Shown one piece after another: positions 35,594 through 44,528 of a stretch of DNA of 64,000 bases (positions are counted from its first letter, which is position 1; the number at the start of each line of letters is the position of its first letter). The notes beneath the pieces are model-generated. The model had not been told where the DNA came from, searched no databases, and saw nothing but the letters and a program-made list of their open reading frames with translations. This stretch comes from Bryobacterales bacterium (GTDB lineage: Bacteria > Acidobacteriota > Terriglobia > Bryobacterales > Bryobacteraceae): positions 248,001 to 312,000 of the forward strand of contig JADJOP010000002.1 of assembly GCA_016713735.1 (NCBI GenBank). The letters run 5' to 3'. Both the position numbers and the translations under genes were made by a program.

Positions 35594-37702
35594 ATGCACA
35601 AGCCGATTAAATACGTGGAAAAGGTCGTGACCGTGGCTGCCAACGGCGCCTGGCACATCTTCGACACGCTCAATCAGTTCAACCAAAGGCCCTCTTTCAC
35701 TCCGAAGTGGAGTGACAAACCCCTCCTCAAGAGCTGGCAGAAGACGAAGCCCCCTCTCGGCTGGCCGCGCACGACGGACTCCCTTTGCCCCACCTGTGTG
35801 CGGGAAGCGCGCCAGGAGATTCTCGACGGCAAGAAGGACTACACCGTCCTCCTCAACGAGAAGGTGGGCGAAATTAAAGCGCAGATCATCGAGCGCGACG
35901 GCAAGATCTGGATGGTGAAGGACTGCCCCAAGCACGGCCACTTCGAAGACGTCATGTCGATCGATCCGGCCATGTTCAAGCACCTCGAAGAATCGTTCCC
36001 GGGCCGTGACATCCGCGCCCACAACGACGAGAAGCTCCACAACCACGGCTCGTCGACCATCACCCACGGCCGCGGCTCGGTGCTCACCATCGATCTGACC
36101 AACCGCTGCAACATGATGTGCGACCCGTGCTTCATGGACGCCAACCAGGTGGGCTTCGTGCATGAGCTCTCCTGGGAAGACGTGAAGACGCTGCTCGACA
36201 ACGCCATCTCGATCAAGCCGCGGCGCCAGATGTCGGTGCAGTTCTCCGGCGGCGAGCCGACGCTTTCGCCCTACTTCATCGACGCCGTGCGCTACGCCCG
36301 CAAGGTGGGCTACACGAGCGTGCAGGCGGCCACCAACGGCATCGAGTTCGCCAAGAGCAAGACCTTCAGCCGCCAGGCCGCCGAAGCCGGTCTGCGCTAC
36401 GCCTACCTGCAGTTTGACGGCATCGGCAACGAAGCCAACTCGCACCGCCTTGTGGGCAATCTGTTCGATGTGAAGATCCAGGCCATCGAAAACCTGCACG
36501 AAGCCGGCGTCACGATCATCCCCGTGATCACCATCGTCAACGGCATCAACAACGAGCAGGTGGGCCACGTGGTCCAGTTCGCCCTCGACAACCCGAAGAA
36601 GATCCCGTTCCTCAGCTTCCAGCCGGTGAGCTTCACCGGGCGTGACGAAGAGGTGACCCCGGAGCGCCGCATGGCGCAGCGCTACACGCTGTCGCACCTC
36701 GCGCACGACGTGAAGCGTCAGACCGGCATCGGCGAGCCGACGCGCGACTGGTTCCCGATCTCGTTTGTCTCGACCTTCTCCGACTGGGCCGACATCGTGC
36801 ATGGCCCCGAGCGCAGCTTCGGCCAGATGAGCTGCGGCTGCCACCCCAACTGCGGCATCGGCATGGCCGTGATGGTGGACAAGGAAACGCGCGAAGCAAA
36901 GGCCGTGACCTCGTTCCTGAACGCCGACCAGCTTTCCAAGGATCTGATGCGCGTCAACGACGCCGGGCGCAGCAAGCGCTTCGCCATCCTCGGCATGGCC
37001 CTCGCCCTGATGCGCAACTACAATTCGTTTGAGTCGCCGACGCACTTCAAGCTGACTGACCTGCTCAAGAAGTTCGACAAGAGCTTCGGCGCCACGGGCA
37101 AGGACTACGGTCAGGTCCACGGCGCCAACCGCCTGAAGGACATCGAACGCCGCCGCGCCGACCGCTGGAACTTCCTCTTCATCGCCGGCATGTGGTTCCA
37201 GGATCTGTTCAACTACGACTTCCGCCGCACCGAACAGTGCATCATCCCCTACGCCACCCAGGAAGGCGAAATCAGCTTCTGCGCCTACAACACGGGCATC
37301 GGCTGGCGCAACATCATCGAGAAGATGCACATGACGGCCACCCTCACCAAGTGGTACGACCAGCACGGTCGCCACGAAATCTTCGCCGGGAACAAGAACG
37401 TTTCGCTCCGGTCCACTGACCACCAGTTGGACCTCCGCCCCGAGCACGTCAACTTCAAGAAGCAGACCGATCTCGACGACCTGGGCATCGCCAAGAACGC
37501 CCGTGAGGAAAAAATCCGTGCCCGCGACCTGAAGTTGAAGGTGCAGCAGGAAGCCGAGAACGCCAAGATGGCCAAGCTCTACCGCGAGGTCGTCCTCAAG
37601 GAGAAGCGTCCGGAAGGCTTCGTCGGCATCGAGAACCTGATGGGTTCAGCCACGCCGAAGAAGCAAACCGCCGAGGAAGAAGTCGGCGCGATGGGCGACT
37701 AA
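35594..37702 (+). CDS. COG1964-type radical SAM enzyme, tetraether lipid synthase (Tes)-like
   Basis: 702 aa. An N-terminal Cys-rich domain (CPTC at 65-68, CPKHGHFE at 111) precedes the radical SAM core with CNMMCDPC (Cys172, 176, 179) holding the [4Fe-4S] cluster, and SGGEPTLSP for SAM. MSCGCHPNCGIGMAV near residue 420 may bind an auxiliary cluster. This layout matches MJ0619-type enzymes; archaeal Tes joins lipid tails into membrane-spanning tetraethers, and homologues are linked to such lipids in Acidobacteria. Monocistronic: GAGGAG site before the ATG and a strong terminator after. Activity is inferred, and the C-terminal 150 residues are an extra, Lys-rich region. Confidence 0.75.
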   Translation: MHKPIKYVEKVVTVAANGAWHIFDTLNQFNQRPSFTPKWSDKPLLKSWQKTKPPLGWPRTTDSLCPTCVREARQEILDGKKDYTVLLNEKVGEIKAQIIERDGKIWMVKDCPKHGHFEDVMSIDPAMFKHLEESFPGRDIRAHNDEKLHNHGSSTITHGRGSVLTIDLTNRCNMMCDPCFMDANQVGFVHELSWEDVKTLLDNAISIKPRRQMSVQFSGGEPTLSPYFIDAVRYARKVGYTSVQAATNGIEFAKSKTFSRQAAEAGLRYAYLQFDGIGNEANSHRLVGNLFDVKIQAIENLHEAGVTIIPVITIVNGINNEQVGHVVQFALDNPKKIPFLSFQPVSFTGRDEEVTPERRMAQRYTLSHLAHDVKRQTGIGEPTRDWFPISFVSTFSDWADIVHGPERSFGQMSCGCHPNCGIGMAVMVDKETREAKAVTSFLNADQLSKDLMRVNDAGRSKRFAILGMALALMRNYNSFESPTHFKLTDLLKKFDKSFGATGKDYGQVHGANRLKDIERRRADRWNFLFIAGMWFQDLFNYDFRRTEQCIIPYATQEGEISFCAYNTGIGWRNIIEKMHMTATLTKWYDQHGRHEIFAGNKNVSLRSTDHQLDLRPEHVNFKKQTDLDDLGIAKNAREEKIRARDLKLKVQQEAENAKMAKLYREVVLKEKRPEGFVGIENLMGSATPKKQTAEEEVGAMGD

Positions 37703-37767
37703 GCCGCCACCAGTTTGGGACCTCCGGGTCCCGCGGCATGGGCCCAGACACCTTTGCCTGCCAAAAG

Positions 37768-37800
37768 AAAGCCCCGTTGGGAATCTCCCAGCGGGGCTTT
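37768..37800 (+). terminator. Strong intrinsic terminator after the radical SAM gene
   Basis: AAAGCCCCGTTGGGA pairs with TCCCAGCGGGGCTTT around a 3-nt loop (one G-T pair), followed by TTCGTTTGT. With A residues on the left side it can also end transcription from the minus strand, where the next gene stops at 37853. Confidence 0.85.
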
Positions 37801-37852
37801 TCGTTTGTCTGGGCTGTCTGGGCCGGGCGAGCCGTATGGCGCGGGCGAGCGG

Positions 37853-38302
37853 TTACCAGCGGTCGTCGTAGCCGCGCAAACGGCGCAGGTCGTCCATACG
37901 GGCGCGGATGATCTGCCGGTCACGCGGATGCAGTTGATCGGCGCGGGCGAGGTCGCCCATGTTGTCCAGCGCGCTGTTGAGGCTGCCGCGGTCGAACCGG
38001 CCGCGGGCGGCGTTGCGGTTGAAGTCATTCAACTCCTGCAACGCGCGGCGGAAGTGGTTGGCTTCGTGGTTGTCGACGCGGGCGCGGCGGAAGATCATCT
38101 CCAGGTCGCGCATGGCCGAGGCGACGGGATTGCCGCGCATGCCCTGGCGGCCGTAGTCATAACGGCCATCGCGACCGTTGCCGCGGTTGTCCCAGCCAGG
38201 TCCGCCGCCGCGGTATCCCGGACCGTCATTGCGCCACTGCGCCGCCGCGGGAATTGCCATCGCGGCTGCCATGGCCATCGTGAGAAGGAGATGTTTGCCC
38301 AT
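37853..38302 (-). CDS. Small secreted Arg/Gly-rich protein
   Basis: 149 aa. Signal peptide (LLLTMAMAAAMAIPAAAQ), then a Gly/Arg/Asp-rich disordered stretch of about 35 residues (GPGYRGGGPGWDNRGNGRDG) and a helical C-terminal domain of about 90 residues (ALQELNDFNRNAARGRFDRG ... RQIIRARMDDLRRL). No family recognised; localisation periplasmic or extracellular. Confidence 0.7.
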   Translation of the reverse strand: MGKHLLLTMAMAAAMAIPAAAQWRNDGPGYRGGGPGWDNRGNGRDGRYDYGRQGMRGNPVASAMRDLEMIFRRARVDNHEANHFRRALQELNDFNRNAARGRFDRGSLNSALDNMGDLARADQLHPRDRQIIRARMDDLRRLRGYDDRW

Positions 38303-38360
38303 CGTTGTTGCCTCCTGCCCAGTAAAACGCCGCTCGGAGTCGGCGCGTTACATGCCCATT

Positions 38361-39062
38361 TCAGCCAGGGGCGTGGTGGTTTTCCACCAGGGCGAGACGG
38401 CCGGCATAGGCGCGCAGGTCGGCGCTTTCCAGCACGCGCTTCTCAGCTCCGCGCCGGACGAGCGCGAGCATCACCTGGCCGAACTCCACCGTGGTGACAA
38501 ACTGATTCGGCATCAGGCGGCGCAGCAGCGGCATCAGCGGCTTCAACACCGCGTAGAACAGACGGTAGGCCGGCGTCCGCGAAACCTCGCCATGCATCGG
38601 CACGATGCCTGCCGGCCGTAGCATGTAGGCGCTTCGGAAGGGCATCCGCAGCAGCGCGTTCTCCGTCCTCCACTTCACACGAGCCCAAGCCACCTTGCCG
38701 CGCTCCGTGCTGTCCGTGCCCAGGCCGGAGATATAGAGGAAGGTCATCCCCTGGTTCAGCCGTAGCAGCCTCGCGGCAACGGCCATGGTCAGCGTATAGG
38801 TGAGGCGCTCATACTCAGCGCCGCTCACCTGCGACGACGACACGCCCAGGCAATAGAAGCAGGCGTCGAAGCCCGTGAGTTCCTCCTCGACTCCGGTGCA
38901 ATCAAACAAATCGGCGCGCACCAGCTCGGTGAGCTTGTCATGGTGCATGCCCGTGGCCGTGCGGCCCACCACCCGCACAGCAGTTACCCCCGCATCGAGC
39001 AAGCATTCGCGCAACACGCCCTGACCCACCATCCCCGTCGCGCCAAACAGCAGGATCTTCAT
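38361..39062 (-). CDS. NAD(P)-binding Rossmann protein (SDR/NmrA-like)
   Basis: 233 aa. KILLFGATGMVGQGVLREC at the very N-terminus is the GxxGxxG dinucleotide-binding motif, which fixes the start at 39062 rather than in the longer open frame. FLYISGLGTDSTERGKVAWA and KWRTENALLRMPF follow the atypical SDR pattern (Ser, then Tyr/Lys replaced). The reaction is unknown. Confidence 0.82.
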   Translation of the reverse strand: MKILLFGATGMVGQGVLRECLLDAGVTAVRVVGRTATGMHHDKLTELVRADLFDCTGVEEELTGFDACFYCLGVSSSQVSGAEYERLTYTLTMAVAARLLRLNQGMTFLYISGLGTDSTERGKVAWARVKWRTENALLRMPFRSAYMLRPAGIVPMHGEVSRTPAYRLFYAVLKPLMPLLRRLMPNQFVTTVEFGQVMLALVRRGAEKRVLESADLRAYAGRLALVENHHAPG

Positions 39063-39123
39063 CGCACCCCATGGTCGCATTCCGCGATCTGCCTCGGGCA
39101 GCGCCGCGGTATATGATGCGATC

Positions 39124-39309
39124 ATGTCTCTCTTCCAGGAACTCCTGGAGGCGAGCCTCGCCAACAAGCGCGGGCTCACCTTCTACCTCAACGGACAAAC
39201 TGTTGTCGGCTACGTGACGAAGATCGGCGAGCGCACCGTGGAAGCCCGCAACCAGCAGCACGACCGTGTGATCCTTCTTCTTGACCGCATCGATGGAGTT
39301 GCCCAATGA
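39124..39309 (+). CDS. 61-aa Sm/Hfq-like small protein
   Basis: MSLFQELLEASLANKRGLTF and the following YLNGQTVVGYVTKIGERTVE resemble the Sm1 motif (helix, then LNG...V.G.V..I....V), and RVILLLDRIDGVA resembles Sm2. The length is close to Hfq-core size but overall identity with Hfq looks low and the standard YKH box is absent. Its stop overlaps the sulfatase ATG by 4 bp, giving a two-gene operon. RNA binding is a guess from the motif pattern. Confidence 0.6.
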   Translation: MSLFQELLEASLANKRGLTFYLNGQTVVGYVTKIGERTVEARNQQHDRVILLLDRIDGVAQ

Positions 39310-41204
39310 ACACCCCCGCCACTCGCCGAGGCTTTGTTGCCGGATTGGCCGGTTCGGCCGCCGTCGCCGGACTCACCGCCGCCTCCTCGGCCGCCGCGCA
39401 GGCCACCGCCGGCCCAAAGCCGAACATCCTCTGGATCACTTGCGAAGACATGGGACCGCACCTGCATGGCTGCGGCGACGACTACTCGGTGACGCCGAAT
39501 CTCGACGGCCTCATGAAGCGCGGGCTCTACTACAAGAACGCGTGGTCGAATGCTCCTGTGTGCGCGCCCGCTCGCACGACGATTATTTCGGGCATCTATC
39601 CCACATCGAACGGCTCCGAGCACATGCGCTCGCAAACGCGCCTCGCGCCGGGGCAGAAGATGTATCCGCAACTGCTGCGCGAGGCCGGCTACTACTGCAC
39701 GAATAACTCCAAGACCGATTACAACCTCGAAGAGCCAGGCCAGGTATGGGATGAGTCCAGCCCCCGCGCCCACTGGCGCAAGCGCGCCCCCGGCCAGCCC
39801 TTCTTCGCCATCTTCAACTTCACCATTACGCACGAAAGCCAGATCCGCAAGCGGCCGCATGAGTGGAAGCATGACCCGGCCAAGGCGCGCGTGCCCGCCT
39901 ATCATCCCGACACGCCTGAGGTGCGCCAGGATTGGGCGCAATACTACGACAACATCACCACCATGGACGGCATGGCCGGCAAGGTGATGGAGGAATTGCG
40001 CGCCGACGGGCTCGAACAGGACACGATCGTCTTTTTCTATGGCGATCACGGCTCCGGCATGCCGCGCAGCAAGCGCTGGCCGTTCAACTCAGGGCTCAAC
40101 GTGTCGATCGTGGTCCACATCCCCGACAAGTACAAACACCTCGCGCCGCCGGAATACAAGCCGGGCGGGACCACCGACCGGCTGGTCGGCTTTGTTGATC
40201 TCGCTCCCACGCTGATGAGCCTCACCGGGCGCAAGCCTGAGCCCTATCACCAGGGGCAGGCGTTCCTTGGGCCGCATGCGGCGCAGCCGCGCCAGTTCAA
40301 CTACGGCTTTCGCGGGCGCATGGACGAACGCTTCGACATGGTGCGCACCGTGCGCGACCAGCGCTACGTCTACGTGCGCAACTACATGCCGCACAAGATC
40401 TACGGCCAGTACATCGCCTACATGTTCGAAACCCCCACGACGGCGGTGTGGAAGAAGATGTACGACGAGGGCAAGCTCAACCCCGCGCAACGCAAGTTCT
40501 GGGAGACCAAGCCCGCCGAGGAGCTCTACGATCTCGAGACCGATCGCGACGAGGTCAACAACCTTGCCGCCTCGCCCATACATCGCGCCGTGCTGGAGAA
40601 GTTGCGTAAGGCTCAACAGGAATGGGTTGCCAGCGTGCGCGATGTCGGCTTCCTGCCGGAAGGCGAAATCCACGCCCGCGCCGGATCGGGTACGCCCTAC
40701 GAGATGGGCCACGACGAGGCGCGGTATCCGATGAAGAAAATCGTCGCCGCGGCCGATCTGGCCTCTTCCCTCAAGCCCGGCGTCGAGGGGCAGTTGGTGA
40801 AACTGATGGCCGACGCCGACAGCGCGGTCCGCTATTGGGGCGCCATGGGGCTGCTGATGAGGGGCGACGCTGCCGTGAAGGCGCATGCAGACACGCTCCG
40901 CAAGGGCCTCGATGACGCCGCGCCGTATGTGAAAATCGCTTCGGGCGAAGCGCTTGGCCGCTACGGTTCCGACGCCGACGCACAGCGCGCCCTCGACGTG
41001 CTGCTCACGCTTGCGCCCGCCGACAAGACGAACGCTTTCATTTCGCTGGCCGCGTTGAATGCGATTGCCGCAATGGGGCCGCGCGCCAAACCGGCTGCCG
41101 CGGCTCTGCGTTCGATCACCGTGGTGGACAAACGGGCGCCGCAGAGGCCAGCCAATTACGGTGGCAACGTGGTGAAGAAACTGCTCGCCGACCTCGGCGC
41201 CTGA
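39306..41204 (+). CDS. Cys-type exported sulfatase with C-terminal HEAT-like domain
   Basis: 632 aa. Tat-type signal (ATRRGFVAGLAGSAAVAGLT). PNILWITCEDMGPHLHGCGD and VCAPARTTIISG (formylglycine site, Cys) define the sulfatase; FFYGDHGSGMPRSKRWPFN is the second metal-binding block. After about residue 480 a helical repeat domain follows (DADSAVRYWGAMGLLMRGDA, then APYVKIASGEALGRYG), like PBS/HEAT repeats, a fusion common in this group and in Planctomycetes. Substrate unknown, probably a sulfated polysaccharide. Confidence 0.9.
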   Translation: MNTPATRRGFVAGLAGSAAVAGLTAASSAAAQATAGPKPNILWITCEDMGPHLHGCGDDYSVTPNLDGLMKRGLYYKNAWSNAPVCAPARTTIISGIYPTSNGSEHMRSQTRLAPGQKMYPQLLREAGYYCTNNSKTDYNLEEPGQVWDESSPRAHWRKRAPGQPFFAIFNFTITHESQIRKRPHEWKHDPAKARVPAYHPDTPEVRQDWAQYYDNITTMDGMAGKVMEELRADGLEQDTIVFFYGDHGSGMPRSKRWPFNSGLNVSIVVHIPDKYKHLAPPEYKPGGTTDRLVGFVDLAPTLMSLTGRKPEPYHQGQAFLGPHAAQPRQFNYGFRGRMDERFDMVRTVRDQRYVYVRNYMPHKIYGQYIAYMFETPTTAVWKKMYDEGKLNPAQRKFWETKPAEELYDLETDRDEVNNLAASPIHRAVLEKLRKAQQEWVASVRDVGFLPEGEIHARAGSGTPYEMGHDEARYPMKKIVAAADLASSLKPGVEGQLVKLMADADSAVRYWGAMGLLMRGDAAVKAHADTLRKGLDDAAPYVKIASGEALGRYGSDADAQRALDVLLTLAPADKTNAFISLAALNAIAAMGPRAKPAAAALRSITVVDKRAPQRPANYGGNVVKKLLADLGA

Positions 41205-41207
41205 CGG

Positions 41208-42614
41208 CTAGTTCTCGAAGTTGAGCCCGCGCTCGTGCGGGCTCTCCGCAACATTCACCGACGGCAGCCAGCGCGCGAGTTCGCGCTTGATCGCCGCATA
41301 TTCAGGCTTGGCGGCGAGGTTGGTCCACTCCTGCACATCGACGGCGTGGTCGTATAACTCCTCCGTGCCGTCCTCGTAGTGAATGTAGCGCCAGCGCTCG
41401 CTGCGCACGGCGTGGTTGTTGCGGAAATAGGTGGTCACCACGGGACGTTCCCAGGCCGCCGAGGGATCGCGCAATAAAGGTCGCAGGCTCACGCCCTCGA
41501 GTTCCGGCCGCAGCGGCAAGCCGGCCAGATCGCACAGCGTCGGGTAGACATCAATGAGACTCACCGGCCGCGAGCAGCGGCCGCCCGGTTTCGTCACGCC
41601 CGGCGCCGACATCATGAGCACGTTGTGCGTCGCCTCCTCCCACAGCGTGAACTTGCGCCAGTGCAGCTTCTCGCCAAGGTGCCAGCCATGATCGCTCCAC
41701 AGCACGACAATGGTGTTCTGTGCATGGGCGCTGGCGTCGAGCGCGTCGAGCAGCTTACCCACCTGCTCATCGGCAAAGCGGATGCAGGCCAGATAGGCTT
41801 GCACGGCATCGCGATACTTCCCGCTTTTCAATACTGAGGCATGGTCCTTAGTTGGGTTGGCCCACTTCTTGCCGATGGGCGGGACATCGTCGAGGTCGTC
41901 ATCCTTCACCCGCGGCATCCGCAATTCACTCTTCACGAACTGATCGAAGTAGCGCGGCGGCACATACCACGGCAGGTGCGGGCGATAGATGCCGCAGGCA
42001 AGAAAGAAGGGCTTCGTGCGCGGCTTCTTCAACTCGCCTGTGGCCCAGGCCACCACCTGCGCGTCGCCCATCTCCTCGTCCTTCACATCAACCGGACCCC
42101 AGTCGAAGTTGCCCGACCCCTTGATGCCGTTGGCCGGAGTGACGGGCGGGCGCTTATCGTCCGGCTTGTTCTGCTTCTGGCTGGGGAAGTAGTGATCCCA
42201 GCTGGCCTCGTCCGGATACGCCGTGTGGTAGATCTTGCCGCCGCCCATCACGTCGTAGCCGTGCGTGCGGAAGTGCTGCGTCACCGTAAGGGCCTTGGCA
42301 ATCGCCGGCGATTTGCGCATGGGCTGGCCGTTGTCGTAAACGCCCGTGGTGGACGGACGCAGCCCGGTCATGATGCTCGCCCGCGAAGGGTTGCACAGCG
42401 GGGCGTTGCAGTGGGAGTTCGTGAACAACACACCACGCGCCGCCAGGCGATCCAGGTTCGGAGTCTTCGCGTCGGGATGGCCGCCCAGGCAGCTGATCCA
42501 GTCATTCAAATCATCGATGGCGATGAAGAGCACGTTCTTCTTCGCGGCCTTGGGAGCCTGCCCGAGCATAGGCGCGGCGGTGAGAGCGGAGAGAAAATGG
42601 CGGCGGTGGATCAT
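41208..42614 (-). CDS. Cys-type exported sulfatase, iduronate-2-sulfatase-like
   Basis: 468 aa. Signal region HRRHFLSALTAAPMLGQA; VLFIAIDDLNDWISCLGGHP and LCNPSRASIMTG (formylglycine Cys) are the active-site blocks, and GGKIYHTAYPDEASWDHYFP plus SDHGWHLGEKLHWRKFTLWE are characteristic of iduronate-2-sulfatase relatives. Start at 42614 chosen from the signal sequence; upstream open frame overlaps the neighbour's end. It converges on the other sulfatase gene, 3 bp apart, and may be cotranscribed with the PQQ sugar dehydrogenase upstream (14 bp gap). Confidence 0.9.
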   Translation of the reverse strand: MIHRRHFLSALTAAPMLGQAPKAAKKNVLFIAIDDLNDWISCLGGHPDAKTPNLDRLAARGVLFTNSHCNAPLCNPSRASIMTGLRPSTTGVYDNGQPMRKSPAIAKALTVTQHFRTHGYDVMGGGKIYHTAYPDEASWDHYFPSQKQNKPDDKRPPVTPANGIKGSGNFDWGPVDVKDEEMGDAQVVAWATGELKKPRTKPFFLACGIYRPHLPWYVPPRYFDQFVKSELRMPRVKDDDLDDVPPIGKKWANPTKDHASVLKSGKYRDAVQAYLACIRFADEQVGKLLDALDASAHAQNTIVVLWSDHGWHLGEKLHWRKFTLWEEATHNVLMMSAPGVTKPGGRCSRPVSLIDVYPTLCDLAGLPLRPELEGVSLRPLLRDPSAAWERPVVTTYFRNNHAVRSERWRYIHYEDGTEELYDHAVDVQEWTNLAAKPEYAAIKRELARWLPSVNVAESPHERGLNFEN

Positions 42615-42628
42615 GACCGCCCAGTGTA

Positions 42629-44467
42629 TCAACGCGCGAACACTTTCACGGGTGGGGCTGCCGAGCCGGAGACCGTCAGCACAAGATCCTGCTCGCCCGA
42701 GGCGATGCCCGGCGGCACCACGAGGTTCACCTGATAGACACCGGCCAGTCCCGGCGCAAGTCCGGTGAACCGCACAAGGCAACTCTGCCCGCCGATGGTG
42801 ATGGACGGCAGGGCGCGCGTCTGGGCCAGCGGCGTCGATTGAGTCGCATTTCCCGTGGCTGGCGCGTTGTCCACCGGGCCCAGGCCGGTAGCGTAGAGAT
42901 ACACGTCCTCGCCCGGCTGCATCGGACTGCTCGCGTTCACCAGCGTGTTCGTTACGGCATGCACCACGACTCCGCGCACGCCATCGCTCGTGAAGACGCC
43001 CGGCTGCTGAGCGAAGACGGGAACATCGACCGCGGCCCCCGTAAGGCTGCCGCGCCTGACAGCGACGCGAGCCGAGGTCAACCCGGCCAGCTCGAAGGGA
43101 GCCTGGAAATTCACCTGTTCCAGTCCGTTTACATTGGCCACGGCATAGAGAGATGCAGGCGTGTCGTTCACCAGCACCGCCACCTCCTCAAGCGTGGTGG
43201 GCAGCGGGAGCGACGAAGCCTGCCGGATGCCCGCCGTGGGCTTGGCTCCGCTCACGAAGGCCGTTGCTGCCGAGCCAGGCGTCAGCCCGGCCACATAGCT
43301 CGCTCCGTTCACCACGCTCGACGAGGTGAGCCTCGGCGGCCCGGTCACCTCGATCCGCGAGATCGAACCGGTGCGGAGATTGGCCACGTAGACCTCGCCC
43401 GCGCGATCCTGCCCGAAGGTGGAGATGAGGAAACTCGCTGGGCGCACCAGCAGGCGGTTTACCCAGACGCCGTTCTCCTGGTTCAGCGTCCAGATGCGCC
43501 CGCTGGCATAGTCGCCGTAGATGTAGAGGCCGCGCAAGGAAGGCGAGAGCACGCCGCGATAGACATAGCCGCCGGTGATGGAAACATCGCCGTTCTCGCG
43601 TGTGTACTCGTGGATGGGTCGAACGCCGGCCGGAGTGCATCCCGCGCGCAGGCATTGCAGGCCTTCCATCACATTCCAGCCATAGTTCTCGCCGCCCTGG
43701 CTTGAGGCCGGTTGCACGCTCACTTCTTCAGCCCGGTTCTGGCCGACGTCGGCGATCCACATCTCTCCAGTAGCCTTGTCGAAAGAGAACCGCCAGGGGT
43801 TGCGCAGACCCGTGGCCCAAATTTCACGGCGATAGAGCAGGTTGTTCACAAAGGGATTGGTTGCCGGAATGCCATAGGCTGACAGGTCCGACTCGACGTC
43901 GAGGCGCAGCATCTTGCCAAGCAGCGATTGCGGATTCTGCGCGTTGCCCTGCGGGTCGTTGGCGCTTCCGCCGTCGCCCATCCCGGCGTAGAGGTATCCG
44001 TCAGGACCAAACTGCAGTTGCCCCCCATTGTGATTGGAGAACGGCTGGGGAATGGTGAGCAGCACCTGCTCGGAAGATGCATCCGCCGTGTCGGCCCCAG
44101 CCCCGTTCATGCGGAAGCGCGAAATGGTAGTGGCGCCGGAGCGGTTCGTATAATTTAGATAAAAATACTGTTTATTCTGAAATCCAGGCGGAAAGGCCAT
44201 GCCCAGCAACCCGCGCTCATCGCCGCCGCCGCCGATCACCGTCACCCGGTCGCGGATATCGAGCACCGGGATATTCACCACGGCCCCGTCGCGGATCACG
44301 CGCACCGTGCCCGCTTGCTCGACGATGAACAAGCGGTTCGTGCCATCGTCTGGCTGTTGGATGTCCACCGGGCGTGCGAATCCCGCGGCGATCTCCACCA
44401 GCCGCGGCTCCTGACCAAAGGCCAGCGCCCCGAACGTCAACGTGCAAATCCACTTCATCATGCCCAT
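42629..44467 (-). CDS. PQQ-dependent sugar dehydrogenase with Solibacter C-terminal domain
   Basis: 612 aa, exported (MMKWICTLTFGALAFGQ). Residues 25-365 form a soluble-GDH-type six-bladed propeller: ERGLLGMAFPPGF, FSNHNGGQLQFGPDGYLYAG, WRFSFDKATGEMWIADVGQN and GYVYRG. From about residue 375 to the end (VVNGASYVAGLTPGSAATAF ... NVNGLEQVNFQAPFELAG ... YLYATGLGPVDNAP ... GLAGVYQVNLVVPPGIASG) it matches the TIGR03437 adhesin-like module. Oxidises sugars outside the cytoplasm. Start set at 44467 because GAGAG lies just upstream; 44482 is the longest option. Confidence 0.88.
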   Translation of the reverse strand: MGMMKWICTLTFGALAFGQEPRLVEIAAGFARPVDIQQPDDGTNRLFIVEQAGTVRVIRDGAVVNIPVLDIRDRVTVIGGGGDERGLLGMAFPPGFQNKQYFYLNYTNRSGATTISRFRMNGAGADTADASSEQVLLTIPQPFSNHNGGQLQFGPDGYLYAGMGDGGSANDPQGNAQNPQSLLGKMLRLDVESDLSAYGIPATNPFVNNLLYRREIWATGLRNPWRFSFDKATGEMWIADVGQNRAEEVSVQPASSQGGENYGWNVMEGLQCLRAGCTPAGVRPIHEYTRENGDVSITGGYVYRGVLSPSLRGLYIYGDYASGRIWTLNQENGVWVNRLLVRPASFLISTFGQDRAGEVYVANLRTGSISRIEVTGPPRLTSSSVVNGASYVAGLTPGSAATAFVSGAKPTAGIRQASSLPLPTTLEEVAVLVNDTPASLYAVANVNGLEQVNFQAPFELAGLTSARVAVRRGSLTGAAVDVPVFAQQPGVFTSDGVRGVVVHAVTNTLVNASSPMQPGEDVYLYATGLGPVDNAPATGNATQSTPLAQTRALPSITIGGQSCLVRFTGLAPGLAGVYQVNLVVPPGIASGEQDLVLTVSGSAAPPVKVFAR

Positions 44468-44528
44468 GTCTCTCAAACCCATATTTCAAGATAGATGGCC
44501 CAGGCTGTGATAAGTTACACAATTCGCC

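Noticed and set aside
35480..37447. 655-codon open frame opposite the radical SAM gene
   Set aside because: Antisense shadow; composition is Val/His/Asp-rich without motifs, and the plus strand has all radical SAM motifs.
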